DNA from: Jiangella alba | GTDB taxonomy: Bacteria > Actinomycetota > Actinomycetes > Jiangellales > Jiangellaceae | Direction of reading: 5' to 3' | DNA: 64,000 nt | Assembly (NCBI RefSeq): GCF_900106035.1 | Contig: NZ_FNUC01000004.1 | Span: 2,480,001-2,544,000, forward strand | Shown here: positions 20,271-29,222 of the stretch, one piece after another | How positions within the stretch are numbered: position 1 is the stretch's first letter | Layout of the letters: every line of letters begins with the position of its first letter | Notes under the pieces: generated by a model | What the model was told of the DNA's origin: nothing | Databases searched by the model: none | Seen by the model: only the letters and a program-made list of their open reading frames with translations | Translations under genes and position numbers: made by a program

Positions 20271-20317
20271 GCTCGGGGTGCGCGCCGTACAGTCTGACTC
20301 CGGCGCGCACCCGGAGC
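20271..20317 (+). terminator. Intercistronic hairpin between binding protein and permease (cassette 2)
   Basis: A 16-bp stem with one mismatch (arms 20271-20286 and 20302-20317) and a 15-base loop. It starts six bases after the binding-protein stop and ends 23 bases before the permease ATG. Position and strength mirror the hairpins in cassettes 1 and 3. Confidence 0.7.
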
Positions 20318-20340
20318 GCTGCTGACCGCTGAAGGAAGGT

Positions 20341-21261
20341 ATGACTCGGTACGTCGTTCGGCGCCTCGGCCAGATGGTGCCCGTGGTCATCGGCACCACG
20401 TTCCTCATCTACGCGCTGGTCTGGTCGCTGCCGGGCGACCCGTTCGCGGCGAAGTGCGGCGACCGGCTGTGCCCACCCAGCTACGTGGCGCGGATGACCG
20501 CCGAGTACAACCTCGACGACCCGCTGCCGCTCGCGTACCTGAAGTACATGGGCAAGCTGTTCACCGGCGACTTCGGCGAGACGTTCGCCGGTGTGTCCAT
20601 CGCCGACGAGCTGCTGCAGCGGTACCCGACCACGCTGAAGCTCACGGTGCTGGCCATCCTCGTCGAGCTGGTCATCGGCATCGCCGCCGGCGTGCTGGCC
20701 GGCATCCGCCGCGGCGGCTTCCTCGACAACCTGGTGCTGGTCAGCACGCTGGTCGTGGTGTCCATCCCGGTGTTCGTGCTGGGGATGCTGGCGCAGGTGA
20801 CGTTCGGCGTGCGGCTGGGCTGGTTCCCGGTGACCTCCGACGGGACGTTGTTCTCACTGGTGCTGCCCGCGATCGTGCTGGGCAGCCTGTCGCTGGCGTT
20901 CGTCGCGCGGCTCGTGCGGGCGAACCTGGTCGAGAACCTGCGCACCGACTACGTCCGCACGGCCGTCGCGAAGGGCCTCACCCGGCAGCGGGTCATCGGC
21001 GTGCACACGCTACGCAACTCGCTCATCCCGGTCGTGACGTTCGTGGGCGCCGACTTCGGCGGGCTGCTCGGCGGCGCGGTCGTCGTCGAGGGGATCTTCA
21101 ACATCCCGGGCGTCGGCAACATGATCTTCCGCGGCATCAACGCGCACGAGGGCGCCACCGTGACCGCCGCCGTCACCGTCCTGGTCCTGGTGTTCCTGAT
21201 CGTGAACCTGCTGGTCGACCTGTTGTACGCGGTGCTCGACCCGAGGATCCGTCATGCCTAG
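20341..21261 (+). CDS. ABC transporter permease, DppB/OppB type (cassette 2)
   Basis: A 306-residue permease with six hydrophobic helices, beginning with VVIGTTFLIYALVWSLPGDP. The coupling loop is YVRTAVAKGLTRQRVIG, and GGLLGGAVVVEGIFNIPGVG is typical of this family. Two cysteines, C39 and C44, lie in the first external loop and are conserved in the cassette 3 homologue. AAGGAAGGT directly precedes the ATG. It overlaps the next gene by eight bases. Confidence 0.93.
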   Translation: MTRYVVRRLGQMVPVVIGTTFLIYALVWSLPGDPFAAKCGDRLCPPSYVARMTAEYNLDDPLPLAYLKYMGKLFTGDFGETFAGVSIADELLQRYPTTLKLTVLAILVELVIGIAAGVLAGIRRGGFLDNLVLVSTLVVVSIPVFVLGMLAQVTFGVRLGWFPVTSDGTLFSLVLPAIVLGSLSLAFVARLVRANLVENLRTDYVRTAVAKGLTRQRVIGVHTLRNSLIPVVTFVGADFGGLLGGAVVVEGIFNIPGVGNMIFRGINAHEGATVTAAVTVLVLVFLIVNLLVDLLYAVLDPRIRHA

Positions 21262-22156
21262 GCGGCGGCGCGGCGGGCACGCCGCGACCGTGCCGCGCTC
21301 GCTGGCCGGCGACGCCTGGCGCGACCTGCGCCGCAAGCCGCTGTTCCTGACGTCGGCCGCGATCATCCTGGTGCTGGTCGCGATGGCGGCCGTGCCGGGG
21401 CTGTTCACCGACGTCGACCCGCGGGCCTGCGACCTCGCCCACTCCCGCGAGGCGCCCAGTGCCAGCGCGTGGTTCGGCTACGACCTGCAGGGCTGCGACA
21501 TGTTCTCCCGGACGGTCTACGGCGCGCGGGCGTCGATCCTGGTCGGCGTGCTGACGACCGTCGTCATCGCGGTCGTCGGCAGCGTCGTCGGGATGGTCGC
21601 CGGCTATCAGGGCGGGCGCCTCGACGCGTGGCTGTCGCGGATCACCGACATGTTCTTCGCCGTCCCGATGCTGCTGGGCGCCGTCATCGTGCTGGCGACG
21701 TTCCCGTCGGCGGTCGGCACGCCGGCCTGGCAGACCATCGGCAAGGTGGTGCTCGCCCTGGGCATCCTCGGCTGGACGATGGTGGCCCGGCTGATGCGCT
21801 CGACGGTGATCCAGGTCAAGCAGTCGGAGTACGTGCAGGCCGCCCGTGGCCTCGGTGCCGGCGCCGGGCGCATCCTGCTGCGTCACGTCCTGCCCAACGC
21901 CATGGCGCCGGTCGTCGTGTACTCCACCATCATCCTCGGCGTGTTCGTGGTGCTGGAGGCGACGCTGTCGTTCCTGGGCATCGGCCTGCAGCCGCCGGTC
22001 ATCTCCTGGGGCATCGCGATCAGCGAGGCGCGCTCGTACATCCGCCAGTCGCCGCACATGCTGCTCTTCCCCGGCGCCTTCCTCTCCGTGACGGTGCTCG
22101 CCTTCATCATGCTGGGCGACGCGGTGCGCGACGCGTTCGATCCCCGCCTGCGCTGA
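21254..22156 (+). CDS. ABC transporter permease, DppC/OppC type (cassette 2)
   Basis: A 300-residue partner permease with a basic N-terminus, a first helix around residues 33-51, an external loop with C59 and C81, and the coupling loop YVQAARGLGAGAGRILLRH. It overlaps the preceding permease by eight bases, implying coupled translation. The stop is followed at once by nested inverted repeats rather than by ATPase genes. The cassette must therefore borrow ATPases, most simply those at 26123-28175. Confidence 0.92.
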   Translation: MPRRRRGGHAATVPRSLAGDAWRDLRRKPLFLTSAAIILVLVAMAAVPGLFTDVDPRACDLAHSREAPSASAWFGYDLQGCDMFSRTVYGARASILVGVLTTVVIAVVGSVVGMVAGYQGGRLDAWLSRITDMFFAVPMLLGAVIVLATFPSAVGTPAWQTIGKVVLALGILGWTMVARLMRSTVIQVKQSEYVQAARGLGAGAGRILLRHVLPNAMAPVVVYSTIILGVFVVLEATLSFLGIGLQPPVISWGIAISEARSYIRQSPHMLLFPGAFLSVTVLAFIMLGDAVRDAFDPRLR

Positions 22157-22250
22157 GCTGTGATCGTCACCACCTGAAAAGCCCCGCAAACCTGCCGTGA
22201 TCGGATCGATTCAGCCGAAGAATTCGCAGCTCACGCGGCAGGATCACAGC
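22157..22250 (+). repeat. Nested inverted repeats between cassettes 2 and 3
   Basis: Outer arms GCTGTGATC (22157-22165) and GATCACAGC (22242-22250) enclose CCTGCCGTGA (22191-22200) and TCACGCGGCAGG (22231-22242). The structure starts on the base after the permease stop and probably ends or processes the cassette 2 transcript. The rest of the gap to 22454 holds no gene that I can see. It ends in a GAGGAGG ribosome site and should contain the cassette 3 promoter. Confidence 0.55.
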
Positions 22251-22454
22251 AATCAGCCGGTATGGTCACAGTCCGGTTGCGTTGTGCGACGGTAGTCCGG
22301 TCAGACTTGCCCGGGGGGATGTGCGGGTTTAGAAATGAGGGCGCGGATCAGGATCGCGACCGTACCCGGCTGTGCGCAGATCCGCACCAATGTGGCGAGA
22401 CCGATCGGTCACGCCCGATGACCACCGGGCGCAGGCCCGTTAGAGGAGGATTCC

Positions 22455-24140
22455 ATGCGAGGCTCTGCTCGCAGAGGAGCCGTGGTGGCGGCAGCCGTGG
22501 GCCTGACGCTCGTGCTCGCGGCCTGTGGCGGCGACGACGACAACGGCGACACCGGTTCCGGCAGCGAAGACACCGGTTCCAGCGATGGCCCCACCGGTTC
22601 GGTGTCCATCAACAGCACGCAGCCGGAGAACCCGCTGATCCCGACCACCACCAACGAGGTCGGCGGCGGCAACATCGTCGACGCGATGTGGACCGGCCTG
22701 GTCTCCTACGACCCCGACACCGCTGAGCCCGGGCTCGCCATGGCCGAGTCGATCGAGCCGAACGAGGACTTCACCGAGTTCACCATCACCATCAAGGACG
22801 ACTGGACGTTCCACGACGGCACCCCTGTCACCGCGCAGAGCTACGTCGACGCGTGGAACTTCGGCGCCGCCGGCGCCAACGCGCAGCTGAACCAGTACTT
22901 CTTCGGCCCCGACGGCGCCAACATCGCCGGCTTCGACACGGTGGCCGGCCAGACCGACGACACCGGCGCGTTCGTCCCGGGCTCGGCCACCGCCGAGACG
23001 ATGAGCGGCCTCGTGGTCGTCGACGACAAGACGTTCACCGTCACGCTCGGCTCGCCGAACTCGCTGTTCGAGACGATCATCGGCTACTCGGCGTTCTACC
23101 CGATGCCGGAGAGCTTCTTCACCGACCAGGCCGCCTTCATCGAGCACCCCGTCGGCAACGGCCCGTTCGAGTTCGTCGAGGAGGTCCCGAACACCTCGAT
23201 CAACCTGAAGGCCTACGCCGACTACCAGGGCGACCCGAAGCCGCAGGTCGAGAACATCGAGTACCGCATCTACGCCGACCTCGACGCCGCCTACGCCGAC
23301 GTCGTGGCCAACCAGCTCGACATCCTCGACAAGATCCCGCCGGTGGGTCTGGCCGGCGACGTCTGGAAGACCGACCTCGAGGGCCGCTCCGCCTCGGAGC
23401 CGCTCACGACCCGGTTCACCAGCATGACGTTCCCGCTGACGAACACCGAGGCCTGGGCCGACCCGAACCTGCGCAAGGCCATCTCGCTGGCCATCGACCG
23501 TGAGGCCGTCATCGCGGCCGCCTACGGCCCGGGCAACTACGTCCCGGCCAACAGCTGGGTCCCGCCGGGCAACGACGGCTACGTCGAGGGCACCTGCGGC
23601 GAGTGGTGCGAGTTCGACGCCGAGAAGGCGCAGGAGCTGTACGCGCAGACGGCCGGCATCCAGGGCACGCTGATGATCGCCAGCAACTCCGACGGTGGTC
23701 ACCGCGAGTGGGTCGAGGCGGCCTGCACGTCCATCCGCGAGACGCTGGGCGTCGACTGCCAGGGCGACTACGACCCCGACTTCGGCTCGTTCCGCGGCCG
23801 GGTCAACGCCAACGAGATCACCAGCCCGTTCCGCACCGGCTGGGTGGCCGACTACCCGTCCATCCAGAACTTCCTGGCGCCGCTCTACACCGCCAACGGT
23901 TCGGCCAACGACGGTGGCTACAACAACCCCGAGTTCGACGCGCTGATCCAGCAGGCCGCCGGCCTGGAGGGTCAGGAGGCGCTCGACCTGTACAACCAGG
24001 CCGAGGAGCTGCTCGCCGAGGACATGGCGATCGTCCCGCTCTGGTACGACAACGGCCAGCGCGGCTGGTCCGAGAACGTCAACGAGCCGGGCTTCACCTG
24101 GAAGGGCTACGTCGACCCGCTGTCGATCTCGGTGAAGTAA
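22455..24140 (+). CDS. ABC transporter substrate-binding lipoprotein (cassette 3)
   Basis: A 561-residue family 5 solute-binding protein with lipobox LAAC ending at C24 and an acidic linker. The ribosome site GAGGAGG (22444-22450) is four bases before the ATG. The body shows the same blocks as the cassette 2 protein, for example WTFHDGTPVTAQSYVDAW, so the two derive from duplication. Differences are concentrated in the substrate-lobe regions, suggesting different peptide preferences. It is anchored on the outer face of the membrane. Confidence 0.93.
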   Translation: MRGSARRGAVVAAAVGLTLVLAACGGDDDNGDTGSGSEDTGSSDGPTGSVSINSTQPENPLIPTTTNEVGGGNIVDAMWTGLVSYDPDTAEPGLAMAESIEPNEDFTEFTITIKDDWTFHDGTPVTAQSYVDAWNFGAAGANAQLNQYFFGPDGANIAGFDTVAGQTDDTGAFVPGSATAETMSGLVVVDDKTFTVTLGSPNSLFETIIGYSAFYPMPESFFTDQAAFIEHPVGNGPFEFVEEVPNTSINLKAYADYQGDPKPQVENIEYRIYADLDAAYADVVANQLDILDKIPPVGLAGDVWKTDLEGRSASEPLTTRFTSMTFPLTNTEAWADPNLRKAISLAIDREAVIAAAYGPGNYVPANSWVPPGNDGYVEGTCGEWCEFDAEKAQELYAQTAGIQGTLMIASNSDGGHREWVEAACTSIRETLGVDCQGDYDPDFGSFRGRVNANEITSPFRTGWVADYPSIQNFLAPLYTANGSANDGGYNNPEFDALIQQAAGLEGQEALDLYNQAEELLAEDMAIVPLWYDNGQRGWSENVNEPGFTWKGYVDPLSISVK

Positions 24141-24171
24141 CCGATGCTCTAGGGTCGCAGCGGTCAGGTGC

Positions 24172-24209
24172 GGGGCGTCCATCTCGTCGCAAGTCGAGAT
24201 GGACGCCCC
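24172..24209 (+). terminator. Intercistronic hairpin between binding protein and permease (cassette 3)
   Basis: A perfect 15-bp stem (24172-24186 with 24195-24209) and an eight-base loop, 31 bases after the binding-protein stop and 42 bases before the permease ATG. It is comparable to the hairpins at 10323 and 20271. Confidence 0.7.
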
Positions 24210-24250
24210 GTACGCTGGCGCGAACCGCCTGCGAAGGGAAAGGTTGAGCC

Positions 24251-25177
24251 ATGGGCCGGTACGTCACGCGGCGCCTGCTCCAGATGATCCCCGTGGTCAT
24301 CGGCACGACGTTCATCATCTACGCCTTGGTCTGGGCGCTGCCGGGCGATCCGTTCGCCGGCCGCTGCGGCGCCCGGCCGTGTCCGCCCGCCTACGTCCAG
24401 GCGATGACGGACAAGTACAACCTCGACGACCCGCTGCCCATCGCGTACGTCAAGTACCTGGGCAACCTGCTGCAGGGGGACTTCGGCGAGACGTTCCAGG
24501 GCCTCTCCGTCGGTGAGGAACTGCTGCGGGCCTACCCGACCACGGTGAAGCTGGCCCTCGTCGCGATCGCCTTCGAGATCCTCATCGGCATCGGCGCCGG
24601 CATCCTGGCCGGCCTGCGGCGCGGCAGCTTCATCGACAACCTGGTGCTGGTCTCGACCCTGGTGGTCGTCTCGATCCCGGTCTTCGTCATCGGCTCGGTG
24701 CTGCAACTGTTCCTCGGGATGCGCTGGGGGATCTTCCCGGCCACCGTGGGCGGTGACGCGAGCCTGTACAACCTGCTGTTGCCAGGGTTCGTGCTCGCCT
24801 CACTCTCCCTGGCCTACGTCGCCCGGCTGACGCGGACGAGCCTCGCGGAGAACCGCCGCGCCGACTACGTCCGCACGGCGGTCGCGAAGGGCATGCCGCG
24901 GCGCCGGGTCATCGGCATCCACACCATGCGGAACTCGCTGATCCCGGTCATCACCTTCATCGGCGCCGACTTCGGCGCGCTGCTCGGCGGCGCCATCGTC
25001 ACCGAGGGCATCTTCAACGTCCCCGGCGTGGGGAACCTCATCTTCCGCTCCATCACCACCAGGGACGGCGTCATGGTCACCGGCGCGGTGACCGTGCTGG
25101 TGCTCGTCTTCCTGCTGGTGAACCTGCTGGTCGATCTCATCTACGGCTGGCTCGACCCGAGGATCAGTCATGGCTGA
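24251..25177 (+). CDS. ABC transporter permease, DppB/OppB type (cassette 3)
   Basis: A 308-residue permease, strongly similar along its length to the one at 20341. It shares VVIGTTF-IYALVW-LPGDPFA, the external C39/C44 pair, YNLDDPLP and GDFGETF. Six helices are visible, and the coupling loop is YVRTAVAKGMPRRRVIG. GGGAAAGG lies shortly before the ATG. It overlaps the following permease by eight bases, exactly as in cassette 2, supporting a cassette-level duplication. Confidence 0.93.
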   Translation: MGRYVTRRLLQMIPVVIGTTFIIYALVWALPGDPFAGRCGARPCPPAYVQAMTDKYNLDDPLPIAYVKYLGNLLQGDFGETFQGLSVGEELLRAYPTTVKLALVAIAFEILIGIGAGILAGLRRGSFIDNLVLVSTLVVVSIPVFVIGSVLQLFLGMRWGIFPATVGGDASLYNLLLPGFVLASLSLAYVARLTRTSLAENRRADYVRTAVAKGMPRRRVIGIHTMRNSLIPVITFIGADFGALLGGAIVTEGIFNVPGVGNLIFRSITTRDGVMVTGAVTVLVLVFLLVNLLVDLIYGWLDPRISHG

Positions 25178-26096
25178 CCCCACACCGCCCGTCGTCGTCG
25201 AGGCCGAGGCGCCCGAGACGACGGAGACCACCGTCCGCACGCTCGGCCGCGACGCCTGGCACGATCTGGTCCGCAAGCCGACGTTCATCGTCTCGGCCGT
25301 GCTGTTCGTGTTCTTCGTGGTCATCGCCATCGTGCCGAGCCTGTTCACGTCGCTCACCCCGACCGACTGCGACCTCGCGCTGAGCCGTCAGGGCCCCAGC
25401 AGCGCGGCCTGGTTCGGCTACGACAACAACGGCTGCGACGTGTACACGCACACCATCTACGGCGCCCGCGCCTCGATCATGGTGGGCGTGCTGACGGCGC
25501 TCGGCGTGCTGATCATCGGCGGCATCGCCGGCACCGTGGCCGGGTTCTACGGCAAGGCCACCGACACCGTCGTGTCCCGGCTCGGCGACATCTTCTTCGG
25601 CATCCCGCTGCTGCTCGGCGCCCTGATCGTGCTGGTCTCGTTCCCGGGCAACGCCGAGACGCCGGAGCTGGTCACGATCTCCAAGGTCGTGCTGGCGCTG
25701 GCCGTGCTGGGCTGGCCGCAGATCATGCGCATCACCCGCTCGTCGGTGCTGCAGGTGCGCTCGGCCGACTACGTCCAGGCGGCCCGCGCGCTCGGCGCCG
25801 GCGGCACCCGGATGATCCTCAAGCACGTCGTGCCGAACTCGATCGCGCCGGTCATCGTCGTCGCGACCATCGCCATCGGCGGGTACATCGCCGCCGAGGC
25901 CACGCTGTCGTTCCTCGGCGTCGGCCTGCAGCCGCCGGTGGTCTCGTGGGGGCTGGCCATCAGCCGGGCCCAGGACTACGTCCGCACGTCGCCGCATATG
26001 CTGTTGTTCCCAGCGTCAGCGCTGTCGTTGTGTGTGCTGGCCTTCATCATGCTCGGTGATGCCATCCGCGACGCACTCGATCCGAAGCTGCGTTGA
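25170..26096 (+). CDS. ABC transporter permease, DppC/OppC type (cassette 3)
   Basis: A 308-residue permease paralogous to the gene at 21254, with cysteines C67 and C89 in the equivalent external loop (TDCDLA, NNGCDV). The coupling loop is YVQAARALGAGGTRMILKH. Its stop overlaps a possible TTG of the next gene, but a better start for the ATPase lies 26 bases further. Confidence 0.92.
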   Translation: MADPTPPVVVEAEAPETTETTVRTLGRDAWHDLVRKPTFIVSAVLFVFFVVIAIVPSLFTSLTPTDCDLALSRQGPSSAAWFGYDNNGCDVYTHTIYGARASIMVGVLTALGVLIIGGIAGTVAGFYGKATDTVVSRLGDIFFGIPLLLGALIVLVSFPGNAETPELVTISKVVLALAVLGWPQIMRITRSSVLQVRSADYVQAARALGAGGTRMILKHVVPNSIAPVIVVATIAIGGYIAAEATLSFLGVGLQPPVVSWGLAISRAQDYVRTSPHMLLFPASALSLCVLAFIMLGDAIRDALDPKLR

Positions 26097-26122
26097 GCGA
26101 CATCACAGGAGGAGGGCGTCGA

Positions 26123-27172
26123 GTGGCGACCACGCAAGCCGGCATCGCGCCGCGGCCTGACCGGGCCGGGCTGACCCCGTTGCTGGAGGTCGAGGATCTC
26201 CGGGTCGAGTTCCGCACCCGCGACGGCGTCGCCAAGGCCGTCAACGGCGTGTCCTACACGCTGCACGAGGGTGAGACGCTGGCGGTGCTGGGCGAGTCCG
26301 GCTCCGGCAAGAGCGTCACGGCGCAGGCCATCATGGGCATCCTCGACAGCCCGCCCGGGTTCGTCACCGGCGGCTCGGTGCGCTTCCGTGGTCAGGACCT
26401 CCTGGCGCTGCCCGACGACGAGCGGCGCGCCTACCGCGGCCGCAGCATCTCGATGATCTTCCAGGACGCGCTGTCCGCGCTGAACCCGGTGTTCCCGGTC
26501 GGCTGGCAGATCGCCGAGATGTTCCGCGTCCACGAGGGCCTGTCGAAGAAGGACGCCCGCAAGCGCGCCATCGAGTTGATGGAGCAGGTGCACATCCCGG
26601 CCGCCCGCGAGCGGGCCGGCGACTACCCGCACCAGTTCTCCGGCGGCATGCGCCAGCGCATCATGATCGCCATGGCCATCGCGCTCGACCCCGACGTCCT
26701 CATCGCCGACGAGCCCACCACGGCGCTCGACGTCACCGTCCAGGCGCAGATCATGCAGTTGCTCGCCGACCTCCAGCGCGAGCGGAACATGGGCCTCATC
26801 CTCATCACCCACGACCTCGGCGTCGTCGCCGACGTCGCGGACAAGATCGAGGTCATGTACTCCGGGCGCATCATGGAGCAGGCGCCGGTGCACGACATCT
26901 ACGCGTCGCCGGCCCACCCGTACACCAAGGGGCTGCTCGAGTCGATCCCGCGGGTCGACCTCAAGGGCCAGGAGCTCTCGGCGATCAAGGGGCTGCCGCC
27001 GAACCTCACGAACATCCCGGCCGGCTGCGAGTTCCGGCCGCGCTGCCCCTACGCGCGAGACATCTGCAAGGAGCAGCGGCCGGCACTGGCCGAGGTCGTT
27101 CCCGGCCGGTTCAGCGCGTGCCACTTCGCACAGGAGGTGCTCGAGGGTGACATCGAATCCGCCCAGCAGTGA
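26123..27172 (+). CDS. ABC transporter ATP-binding protein, DppD/OppD type (cassette 3)
   Basis: A 349-residue ATPase. The GTG at 26123 is chosen because an extended AGGAGGAGGG (26107-26116) stands six bases upstream; a TTG at 26093 overlapping the previous stop would add ten residues. Walker A is GESGSGKS, the signature is [14 protein letters not shown] and Walker B is VLIADEP. The C-terminal cysteine motif [15 protein letters not shown] is of the oligopeptide type. It is the only DppD-type gene in cassettes 2 and 3, so it may serve both. Confidence 0.93.
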   Translation: MATTQAGIAPRPDRAGLTPLLEVEDLRVEFRTRDGVAKAVNGVSYTLHEGETLAVLGESGSGKSVTAQAIMGILDSPPGFVTGGSVRFRGQDLLALPDDERRAYRGRSISMIFQDALSALNPVFPVGWQIAEMFRVHEGLSKKDARKRAIELMEQVHIPAARERAGDYPHQFSGGMRQRIMIAMAIALDPDVLIADEPTTALDVTVQAQIMQLLADLQRERNMGLILITHDLGVVADVADKIEVMYSGRIMEQAPVHDIYASPAHPYTKGLLESIPRVDLKGQELSAIKGLPPNLTNIPAGCEFRPRCPYARDICKEQRPALAEVVPGRFSACHFAQEVLEGDIESAQQ

Positions 27173-28175
27173 CGTCGTCCTCGAGGTCGACAACCTCGTC
27201 AAGCACTTCCCGCTGACCACCGGCGTCGTGGTCAAGCGCCAGGTCGGCGCCGTGCAGGCCGTCGACGGCGTCTCGCTGCAGCTGCACAAGGGCGAGACCC
27301 TCGGCATCGTCGGCGAGTCCGGCAGCGGCAAGTCGACGCTGGCCAAGCTGCTCATGCGGCTGGAAGAGCCCAGCAGCGGCAAGGCCTACTTCCACGGCCA
27401 GAACATCTACGACCTGCAGGGCAAGGCGCTGCGCGAGCTGCGCCGGAACATCCAGATCGTGTTCCAGGACCCCTACTCGTCGCTGAACCCGCGCATGACC
27501 GTCGGCGACATCATCGGCGAGCCGTTCGACATCCACCCCGAGGCCGCGCCGCGCGGCCAGCGGCGCAAGCAGGTCCAGGAGCTGCTCGACGTCGTCGGGC
27601 TCAACCCCGAGCACATCAACCGCTACCCGCACCAGTTCTCCGGCGGCCAGCGCCAGCGCATCGGCATCGCCCGCGGGCTGGCGCTGCGGCCCGAGATCAT
27701 CATCTGCGACGAGCCGGTGTCCGCGCTGGACGTGTCCGTCCAGGCGCAGGTCATCAACCTGCTCGAGAAGCTGCAGGACGAGTTCGGGCTGTCGTACATC
27801 TTCATCGCCCACGACCTCTCCGTCGTCCGGCACATCGCCGACCGCGTGGCCGTCATGTACCTCGGCCGCATCGTCGAGACCGGCAGCGACGCCCAGATCT
27901 ACGAGAAGCCGACGCACCCGTACACCCAGGCGCTGCTGTCCGCCGTTCCCGTTCCCGACCCGTCGGTGCGCGGCCAGCGGCAGCAGATCATCCTCAGCGG
28001 CGACGTCCCCAGCCCGGCCAACCCGCCCAGCGGCTGCCGGTTCCGGACCCGCTGCTGGAAGGCCACGGACAAGTGCGCCCAGGAAGACCCGGAGCTGACG
28101 GTGCGGCCCGGCAGCGACCACGAGTCGGCCTGCCACTACGCCGCCGTCCGCGAAGACGTCGTCGTCCAGCACTGA
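27147..28175 (+). CDS. ABC transporter ATP-binding protein, DppF/OppF type (cassette 3)
   Basis: A 342-residue ATPase starting at GTG 27147, with AGGAGGT at 27132-27138 placed inside the end of the preceding gene, so the two overlap by 26 bases. Walker A is GESGSGKS, the signature is [15 protein letters not shown] and Walker B is [14 protein letters not shown]. The C-terminal motif [15 protein letters not shown] nearly repeats that of the cassette 1 partner, pointing to common origin. Confidence 0.93.
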   Translation: MTSNPPSSDVVLEVDNLVKHFPLTTGVVVKRQVGAVQAVDGVSLQLHKGETLGIVGESGSGKSTLAKLLMRLEEPSSGKAYFHGQNIYDLQGKALRELRRNIQIVFQDPYSSLNPRMTVGDIIGEPFDIHPEAAPRGQRRKQVQELLDVVGLNPEHINRYPHQFSGGQRQRIGIARGLALRPEIIICDEPVSALDVSVQAQVINLLEKLQDEFGLSYIFIAHDLSVVRHIADRVAVMYLGRIVETGSDAQIYEKPTHPYTQALLSAVPVPDPSVRGQRQQIILSGDVPSPANPPSGCRFRTRCWKATDKCAQEDPELTVRPGSDHESACHYAAVREDVVVQH

Positions 28176-28240
28176 GGGGCTGAACAGGGCGGTCGCGCTC
28201 GCAACGCGACTGCAACGTGTCGTCGCCTACCCTCGTGTCA

Positions 28241-28291
28241 CGACCGGGCGGGCCGCCCATAAACCCAGCCCGCCCATCGCCCGCCCGGTCG
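28241..28291 (+). terminator. Inverted repeat after cassette 3
   Basis: A perfect 13-bp inverted repeat, CGACCGGGCGGGC (28241-28253) and its complement (28279-28291), with a 25-base loop. It overlaps the first 54-bp tandem repeat unit. A smaller hairpin, GTCGCG-N7-CGCGAC, lies at 28192-28210. Either could terminate the importer transcript. Confidence 0.5.
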
Positions 28292-28413
28292 AACTCCTTA
28301 TGGCGCTCCTACGAGCCCGGCTGGTCCAGGGCGCCCGCCCGGTCGAACTCCTTGCAGCGTCCACCGGAGCCCGGCTGATCCAGGGCGCCCGCCCGGTCGA
28401 ACTCCTTGCAGTG
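28287..28413 (+). repeat. 54-bp tandem repeat, about 2.3 units, upstream of a methyltransferase gene
   Basis: Units start at 28287, 28341 and 28395, each with GGTCGAACTCCTT. The first two are complete (54 bases each) and share the end CCAGGGCGCCCGCCC. Because 54 is a multiple of three, the array is open in the frame of the downstream gene (reading ...GARPVELLA...). A better start codon for that gene lies after the array. Confidence 0.85.
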
Positions 28414-28437
28414 CCGCGGGTCGAGAGGGGCGACGTC

Positions 28438-29217
28438 GTGGATCAGGGCGACCAGCGACATCACGCCAGGTCGTTCGGCGTGGCGGCGGCCGCGTACGCC
28501 GAACACCGTCCCGACTACGCCGAGGCCGCGGTGCGCTGGGCGCTCGCACCCGCGCCCGGCCGGCGGGTGCTCGACCTCGGCGCCGGAACCGGCAAGCTGA
28601 CCGCCACCCTCGTCGCGCTGGGCGTCGACGTCGTGGCGGTCGAGCCCGACCCGGCCATGGTGACCGAACTGCGCCGCGCGCTCCCCGGTGTCCGGGCCCT
28701 GACGGGCAGCGCCGAGGCGATCCCGCTGCCGGACGGCTCCGTCGATGCCGTGCTGGCCGGCAACGCCATGCACTGGTTCGACCTGGCGGTCGCCGGCCCC
28801 GAGATCGCCAGGGTGCTCGCGCCCGGCGGCGTGCTGGCCGGCCTGTGGAACCTCATGGACGACGACGTCGAGTGGGTCGCCGGGCTCGCACGGGTCGCCG
28901 GGAGCGCGGCCGTCGGCCCGCGCGACACGCCCGCGGCCTGGCGCGCCGCGACGGCCGGCCTGCACCTGCCGAAGACCGGCGCGACGGCCCGGTTCGGCTC
29001 GCCGGAGCAGGCCGAGTTCTCGCACGGGCAGCGTCGCACCGCCGACTCCCTCGTCGCGACCATCGCCACCCGCGCGGGGATGCTGGTGATGCCGGAACCG
29101 GAGCGAGCGGCGACGCTGGGCCGCATCGGTGCCTTCCTCGCCGAGACGCCGGCGACGGCTCACGGCGTGTTCACCCTGCCGATGCGGACCGGCGTGCTGC
29201 GCGTCCGCCGGCGGTGA
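28438..29217 (+). CDS. Class I SAM-dependent methyltransferase (methyltransferase domain 11 type)
   Basis: A 259-residue protein starting at GTG 28438, preceded by GAGAGGGG with a seven-base gap. The in-frame ATG at 28300 would add 46 residues encoded mostly by the tandem repeat and is disfavoured. The SAM site is VLDLGAGTGKLT, followed by VAVEPD and GSAEAIPLPDGSVDAV, the pattern of UbiE/Methyltransf_11 enzymes. AMHWFDL is typical of small-molecule methyltransferases. The substrate is unknown. It converges on the GAF regulator with a five-base gap. Confidence 0.85.
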   Translation: MDQGDQRHHARSFGVAAAAYAEHRPDYAEAAVRWALAPAPGRRVLDLGAGTGKLTATLVALGVDVVAVEPDPAMVTELRRALPGVRALTGSAEAIPLPDGSVDAVLAGNAMHWFDLAVAGPEIARVLAPGGVLAGLWNLMDDDVEWVAGLARVAGSAAVGPRDTPAAWRAATAGLHLPKTGATARFGSPEQAEFSHGQRRTADSLVATIATRAGMLVMPEPERAATLGRIGAFLAETPATAHGVFTLPMRTGVLRVRRR

Positions 29218-29222
29218 CGGCG

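Noticed and set aside
28287..28413. 54-bp repeat as a CRISPR array
   Set aside because: Units are contiguous without variable spacers, too few, and no cas genes are present.
28300..28437. Upstream ATG (28300) as the methyltransferase start
   Set aside because: It would translate the tandem repeat; GTG 28438 has a proper ribosome site and the protein fold begins after it.
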